Of a DNA stretch of 45,149 bases, positions 40,856 to 45,149 are shown one piece after another (position 1 is the stretch's first letter; the number at the start of each line of letters is the position of its first letter). Position numbers and translations under genes: made by a program. The DNA is from HGM04593 sp045636545 (GTDB lineage: Bacteria > Bacteroidota > Bacteroidia > Bacteroidales > Bacteroidaceae). Under the pieces are notes generated by a model. The model was given only the letters and a program-made list of their open reading frames with translations, did no database searches and was not told the origin of the DNA. Location of the stretch: contig JAZTXR010000035.1 of NCBI GenBank assembly GCA_045636545.1, positions 1 to 45,149 of the forward strand, written 5' to 3'.

Positions 40856-43636
40856 TCACTTTACAAGAACCTTCTTATTACCTACAATGTTTATGCCTTT
40901 TTGGGCGCGGTCAAGGCGTTCACCGGCGACGTTGTATATGCCACCGTCCTCGCCTTGTGCTGTGGAGAGCACGGCATCAATGCCCGTGGGGTCACTGAAG
41001 CTTATTGTAAATTCATTTGCCTGTGCCACGTTGCACTCCATCCAGCATTGGTTAGCCGCAATATTCCTTGAGCCATCGAAAGCCTTGAACGTATTTTGGG
41101 CAAACAGGAATTTCCTGACATCACCGCTCTGCGACAGACTACTCTCTACATAGTTGCCTTTGAGCAGCGATTCAGGAAAAGAAGCCACGGCTCCGTAGTC
41201 CGACATTGTTATTGCAAACCGATGGATGCCAGCACTCCCATTGACAATTGCCGGCGTGCCGCTTTTCAACGTCTCACCAGGGCCGGCAATGGGTCTCATA
41301 GTACAACTGTAGCCACCCGATTCATTGCTTTGGATATCGTTCACCGTCATATCGTAGGCATAAACACCTTCGGGAATGACCACATTGAACGGCAGGCATA
41401 TCGCCGCAGTACCGTCTGCAGACAAGGTCAACGGGTAAGTGTCCACCTCCTCAATGGTGTATGTTGCAAGACCAGCCTTTACAGCCTTGTCATTGCCCAC
41501 CACACCGTGCTCTTTATACACATTGACATAGTTGATACCGTCACTGCTGCTGCGTATCTTGTAGATGCCGGCAGTCGATGTCTCTTCAAAAAGATACACT
41601 CCAGCCTCGACCTCGTTGTCCGAGAACATGATGTGTCCCCAACCGCTTAGCCTTGGTTCTTTGAGCACCTTGCCCTGCATTGTGAGCGTGTACCCAACAC
41701 CCGATGGCTTGATGACGAAGATTTCATCACCCGCAGCCGATGTCGAATAGTGGTCGGGGGAAATCAGCTTATAGCCCTCGTTCTTGCTGTTGTCGTGTGT
41801 TGTATTGTAGCCAATGAACAACGGGTTGCCATTATAGTTGATGTGGAATGCGCCATTGTAGCCGGGATTTATGATTACGGCAAACATATATATGGTGCCG
41901 TCCGGCATTGCCACTACGCCGGTATGCGCGCCGTCGCCTGTATCGTCCCTTATGACAACCTTGCCCAGGTCTGTTGCATCGCCATTGATGAAGTCACCAC
42001 TCACCACAGCACCCTCATGCTCTCCGAAATACTGTGTAAGGTCAATGGTCTCGCCTGGCTCGGCAATTATTGCAATCTCATTGTACTGTCTGTTGCGTAT
42101 CTTCTCCAACTGGGTAGTGAGATTCTCCACAACTGCTGCATTCTGCGAAGCCATATTCCGGTTCTCGTCAAACTCACCGTTGGTGTGCTTGAATATCTGC
42201 GGGTTAGTCGAGTAGCCGGTCTCAATCTTAGGACCCCATTGGATCATTGTGGGACCGCCTTTAGGTTCAACGAATTTCCACCCTGCGGTGCATAGTGTCA
42301 GAGTATGGTTCTGCGCCATACCAATGGCAAACGGACGTCCTTTTTCATCATCACCGAACCATGTAGCAGCCTCTGTGGGACAACCGTCGGTAGAGAGCGA
42401 CTTACCACCACCAACACCGGCAATGCTTGCCATCACATCAAGGAAGTCAATTTGTGAAACAAGCGAATTCTTCACAGCCTGCTCCTTTATCACTGCAGGC
42501 CAATGGACAATGAACGGAACGCGTGTACCGCCCTCAAAGGCGCTGTACTTTCCACCACGCAGACCACCGGTAGGCGAATGGTCACCAACCAGTTCCTCGG
42601 CCTGGTCAACGTAACCGTCGTCAAGCACCGGACCATTGTCGCTGGTGAGAATTATGAGGGTATTCTCGAGCAGTCCCTGCTCTTCGAGCGTGCGCACAAT
42701 CTCGCCCACGCTCCAGTCGAACTGCACAATGGCATCACCACGCAAGCCCATCTCGCTCTGTCCACGGAAGCGTGGATGCGGGAAACGCGGAACATGGACA
42801 TCGTTTGTGGCAAAGTACATGAAGAACGGCGTGTCGCTGTTCTCCTTTATGAAGTCAACGGCATGGGCCGTTATGCTGTCGGCAATATTCTCATCCTTCC
42901 AAAGAGCCTTGCCACCACCTTTCATGTAGCCAATGCGCCCGATGCCGTTCACAATAGAGTTGTTGTGCCCGTGGCTCGACTGCAGGTTATAGAGCAGTTC
43001 CGGGTTGTCCTTTCCTGTAGGCTCACCCTCGAAATTCTTGTTGTAGTTCACATATATTGGGGCTGTGGGGTCATAGTTCGCCACCGAGCCGTTCTCAATG
43101 AACACGCAAGGCACGCGGTCGGCTGTCGCCGCCATAATGTATGAATAATCGAACCCAATGTCGGCAAGTGCCGGCGTTATTGGCGCATTCCAGTCCTGTT
43201 TTCCTGTCTGCGAACCGAGTCCAAGGTGCCACTTTCCGAATGCGGCCGTGGTGTAACCGGCCTCCTTGAACACATCGGCAACGGTGTACTGGTCGGGCGA
43301 GATAATCATTGCCGCATCACCGGCAGCAACGTCTGTCCCACTCTTGCGCCAGGGGTACTCTCCTGTGAGCAAGGAGTAACGCGATGGGGTACTGGTCGAT
43401 GCCACAGCATGGGCATTGGTAAAGCGCACACCGTTTGAGGACAAACGGTTTACGTTAGGCGTGCGCACACCTACCGCGCCATAGCACTCAAGGTCACCGA
43501 AGCCCAGGTCATCGGCATATATCATAACCACGTTCGGGCGCGATTTCAAATAAGGCTCCGTGTTTGCAGTCTCTTGGGCAGCCAATGCTCCCGGCAGTGT
43601 CGCCAAAGCGAGTATGCCAAATTCCAGATTCTTCAT
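40856..43636 (-). CDS. Large exported sulfatase (serine-type) with C-terminal sorting-type tail
   Basis: The 926-residue protein has a signal peptide (LALATLPGALAAQ). The sulfatase fold shows the calcium ligands ADDLG (D42, D43), the modification motif S82-TPSR86 followed by YSLLTG, SDNGPVLDDGY and YSAFEGGTRVP. Serine at the modified position means maturation to formylglycine by a radical-SAM enzyme of the anSME type, not seen here. Typical arylsulfatases have 450-600 residues; here about 380 more follow, including a beta-rich module and a tail NVAGERLDRAQKGINIVGNK. It probably removes sulfate from host glycans or polysaccharides; substrate class cannot be told. Stand-alone gene with its own promoter and terminator. 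Confidence 0.92.
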   Translation of the reverse strand: MKNLEFGILALATLPGALAAQETANTEPYLKSRPNVVMIYADDLGFGDLECYGAVGVRTPNVNRLSSNGVRFTNAHAVASTSTPSRYSLLTGEYPWRKSGTDVAAGDAAMIISPDQYTVADVFKEAGYTTAAFGKWHLGLGSQTGKQDWNAPITPALADIGFDYSYIMAATADRVPCVFIENGSVANYDPTAPIYVNYNKNFEGEPTGKDNPELLYNLQSSHGHNNSIVNGIGRIGYMKGGGKALWKDENIADSITAHAVDFIKENSDTPFFMYFATNDVHVPRFPHPRFRGQSEMGLRGDAIVQFDWSVGEIVRTLEEQGLLENTLIILTSDNGPVLDDGYVDQAEELVGDHSPTGGLRGGKYSAFEGGTRVPFIVHWPAVIKEQAVKNSLVSQIDFLDVMASIAGVGGGKSLSTDGCPTEAATWFGDDEKGRPFAIGMAQNHTLTLCTAGWKFVEPKGGPTMIQWGPKIETGYSTNPQIFKHTNGEFDENRNMASQNAAVVENLTTQLEKIRNRQYNEIAIIAEPGETIDLTQYFGEHEGAVVSGDFINGDATDLGKVVIRDDTGDGAHTGVVAMPDGTIYMFAVIINPGYNGAFHINYNGNPLFIGYNTTHDNSKNEGYKLISPDHYSTSAAGDEIFVIKPSGVGYTLTMQGKVLKEPRLSGWGHIMFSDNEVEAGVYLFEETSTAGIYKIRSSSDGINYVNVYKEHGVVGNDKAVKAGLATYTIEEVDTYPLTLSADGTAAICLPFNVVIPEGVYAYDMTVNDIQSNESGGYSCTMRPIAGPGETLKSGTPAIVNGSAGIHRFAITMSDYGAVASFPESLLKGNYVESSLSQSGDVRKFLFAQNTFKAFDGSRNIAANQCWMECNVAQANEFTISFSDPTGIDAVLSTAQGEDGGIYNVAGERLDRAQKGINIVGNKKVLVK

Positions 43637-43660
43637 AAATGATGTTTGATTATTATTCTG

Positions 43661-43690
43661 CTAAAGTACATTTTTTATTTAAAAAAACAA
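43661..43690 (-). promoter_or_regulatory. Promoter of the sulfatase
   Basis: On the minus strand TTTG (43690-43687), 18 bases, then TACTTTAG (43668-43661), one mismatch to TAnnTTTG. Confidence 0.5.
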
Positions 43691-43806
43691 AAGACTACCG
43701 TCAATAACCAAATATCGCCCGCCGAATACCAAGACAAAGAATTGCCGTTTTATTTGTAAAGTGGGATAAACACGGGCTTGGCACAAAAAAGTGGCATTTC
43801 AGCAAC

Positions 43807-43835
43807 TTGCATCATCGGCTTCTGGTGTTATTTTG
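43807..43835 (+). promoter_or_regulatory. Possible promoter of the toxin-like gene
   Basis: TTG (43807-43809), 18 bases, TTATTTTG (43828-43835), one mismatch to TAnnTTTG, 28 bases before the ATG. The rest of 43691-43806 shows nothing I recognise. Confidence 0.4.
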
Positions 43836-43863
43836 TACTCAAAATATTTTCAATTAAATCATT

Positions 43864-45006
43864 ATGTACAAATTTTACCAAGAACAGCCGGAAAACAATT
43901 GGGTTTATCACCCTATGAGAGATGAAAACAGAGAGGATAATGAGAAAAAGGACTCGAACAACAGTTTTGCGGAGCCCAAGGCGGACTACTTCAGTTTCGG
44001 GAACCAAGAAAGCCCTATGGGACAAGGGCAAAACAAAAGACAGAATTTTGCCGCACACATGTTGCCGGCCAGCAATCGTATAGGAACTATTCCGACACAG
44101 CCCCAAAAGAGCAATGCCCTCCCTGGAGGCATTGCAAGCGGCAACGAAAAGCTTAAGGGTTGGAAAAACAAATTGAAAGGTGCATTAGATGTGATTAAAG
44201 ATGTGGCCGACATTGCATCCGGAGCTTACACACCCGAATATTTTTTCCCAAATAGATTTATGCCACAGAGTGTCTCCGGCTTTATGAATTACATGTCAAT
44301 GCGTGATATTGACAAATGGGAAGAGGAGAATAAAAAGAGAAACAGTGCAAAACGTGAAAGGGTTGAGAGAATGAAAGGCAACCCATTTACAAGCCCCATT
44401 GCCAGAGGATATGAGAAGACAATGGATGCAAAGATAGCAAGAGAACTTGCCTTTCCCTTCAGAAGTCCCGCACACTCTGCCGCCGCAGTTGACATTGGAT
44501 TTGGTACTAATAAAAAATACAACAACCTTTCAAGCGCATCGGAGAGATTTGCCAACAAAATTGACAAATATTTCGACAGAGGAGATAAAAAGGATGGAGA
44601 AAAGCACTATCTTAGCACTTTGAGAAATTCAATGCGCCACACCATTTGGCAGGCAACACTTGCATCGCAGCACAACCCGCAAGTTGCATATAGTGCAGGA
44701 ATGGCCCACGAGACACGCCCGTATGCCGACACCGACAAAAGGGTCTTTGACAACGAAAGTGATGCCGACATGGTGGTTGACCTATTGAACAATGCAATAG
44801 GTCGCAGAATTGGAGCGAACAACCGCCACCTGAACAGGAAACAGATTGCCTTGCTTGCTTTGAAAGAGCTCTGGGAAAACGGGCTCTATCAGTACGAACA
44901 TTTCAATGATGGATTGTGGCGTGTGATGAAAGTGAGAATTTCCAATGACGTGTACAATGAGATGTACAATACATTTATGAATTTGGATAATGACGGAAGA
45001 TTATGA
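43864..45006 (+). CDS. Toxin-like protein with C-terminal DUF6973-like domain
   Basis: The 380-residue protein has no signal peptide and no membrane helix. Residues 1-110 are polar and low in conservation, and about 140-180 is strongly charged. The C-terminal part carries the ordered motifs N-S-M-R-H259-TIW, M-A-H282-E283 and D306-LLN309-N310-AIGR314. This pattern of RHxxW, HE and DxxNNxxGR resembles DUF6973-type domains, which occur at the ends of polymorphic toxins, as I recall. A metal-dependent or hydrolytic activity is inference. Its stop overlaps the start of a lipoprotein gene (ATGA), the layout of effector-immunity pairs. Codon use is more A/T-rich than the core genes. It could instead be a structural or phage-derived protein. 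Confidence 0.6.
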   Translation: MYKFYQEQPENNWVYHPMRDENREDNEKKDSNNSFAEPKADYFSFGNQESPMGQGQNKRQNFAAHMLPASNRIGTIPTQPQKSNALPGGIASGNEKLKGWKNKLKGALDVIKDVADIASGAYTPEYFFPNRFMPQSVSGFMNYMSMRDIDKWEEENKKRNSAKRERVERMKGNPFTSPIARGYEKTMDAKIARELAFPFRSPAHSAAAVDIGFGTNKKYNNLSSASERFANKIDKYFDRGDKKDGEKHYLSTLRNSMRHTIWQATLASQHNPQVAYSAGMAHETRPYADTDKRVFDNESDADMVVDLLNNAIGRRIGANNRHLNRKQIALLALKELWENGLYQYEHFNDGLWRVMKVRISNDVYNEMYNTFMNLDNDGRL

Positions 45007-45149
45007 TAAAAAAAGGATTGCTGTTTGCTGTTTCAGCCATATTGCTGCTCTGCAGTTGTGAGCGATTGTTCGAGAGCCGCAAGGAGAGACTTGACCGTCT
45101 GGTGGGCGCACATTGGGAGGCTTGGAAAACTGATGGTAAGGACACCACA
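45003..45149 (+). CDS. Lipoprotein, 3' end outside the window; candidate immunity protein
   Basis: The first 49 codons are present. The product starts MIKKGLLFAVSAILLLCSC, a clear lipoprotein signal with the attachment Cys at residue 19, and then a charged stretch (RLFESRKERLDRLVGAHW). The ATG overlaps the stop of the toxin-like gene by 4 bases, so translation is probably coupled. Lipoproteins often serve as immunity proteins against toxins that act in the periplasm. No function can be read from this fragment. Confidence 0.65.
   Translation, partial: MIKKGLLFAVSAILLLCSCERLFESRKERLDRLVGAHWEAWKTDGKDTT

Noticed and set aside
1..45149. CRISPR arrays, insertion sequences, phage genes, rRNA
   Set aside because: No direct-repeat/spacer array, transposase, integrase, terminal inverted repeats or rRNA sequence was recognised in the window.

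Overview
The window is chromosomal DNA from a member of the Bacteroidota, order Bacteroidales, probably a gut lineage related to Prevotellaceae, Muribaculaceae or Bacteroidaceae; I cannot fix the genus. Evidence: most intergenic regions carry the Bacteroidota promoter pattern (TTTG or TTG, about 19-21 nt, TAnnTTTG); the dcw cluster has the Bacteroidota layout, with an FtsL-like protein and a PASTA-tailed PBP; a DUF3127 gene and a dnaN / exonuclease / coaBC / DUF4835 / recN neighbourhood are present; and two secreted proteins end in the IVNGKKV-VK type of tail. No insertion sequence, phage, CRISPR array or rRNA was seen.

Left flank (1-7365), accessory in character: a secreted BspA-like leucine-rich repeat protein; the 3' remnant of a C1-type aminopeptidase with its terminator hairpin; and a divergent locus with a very small exported peptide plus lipoprotein on one strand and a membrane-tethered TPR/HTH regulator on the other. 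The divergent promoter region contains two copies of a tandem TAGAC element, placed with exact symmetry relative to both start codons and both -7 boxes. A sodium/proton antiporter (nhaA) and an exported M28 peptidase follow.

Centre (7580-26909), core genes: MraZ-box-like repeats and the division and cell-wall cluster mraZ-rsmH-ftsL-ftsI-murE-mraY-murD-ftsW-murG-murC-ftsQ-ftsA-ftsZ, tightly packed with several overlapping stop/start codons, then a YqeY-like gene. This cluster builds lipid II (MurE, MurD, MurC, MraY, MurG) and the septal synthase and Z-ring machinery (FtsW, FtsI, FtsQ, FtsL, FtsA, FtsZ). recO faces it. A single promoter appears to drive tRNA-Glu and rpsT together. gyrB follows.

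Right part (26954-45149): a DUF5009-type membrane acyltransferase and a nitroreductase, tRNA-Cys, tilS, and a long minus-strand run dnaN, DEDDh exonuclease, coaBC fused in frame to DUF4835, recN, rlmB, a degenerate trypsin-like/TPR protein and a Sel1-repeat protein. Then come a DUF3127 gene, a large serine-type sulfatase and, at the edge, a toxin-like gene overlapping the start of a lipoprotein gene that could be its immunity partner.

Most worth checking: the symmetric operator pair with the predicted 12-residue exported peptide, the CoaBC-DUF4835 fusion with an internal signal-peptide-like segment, the toxin-like/lipoprotein pair at the right edge, and the catalytically dead protease-TPR protein.
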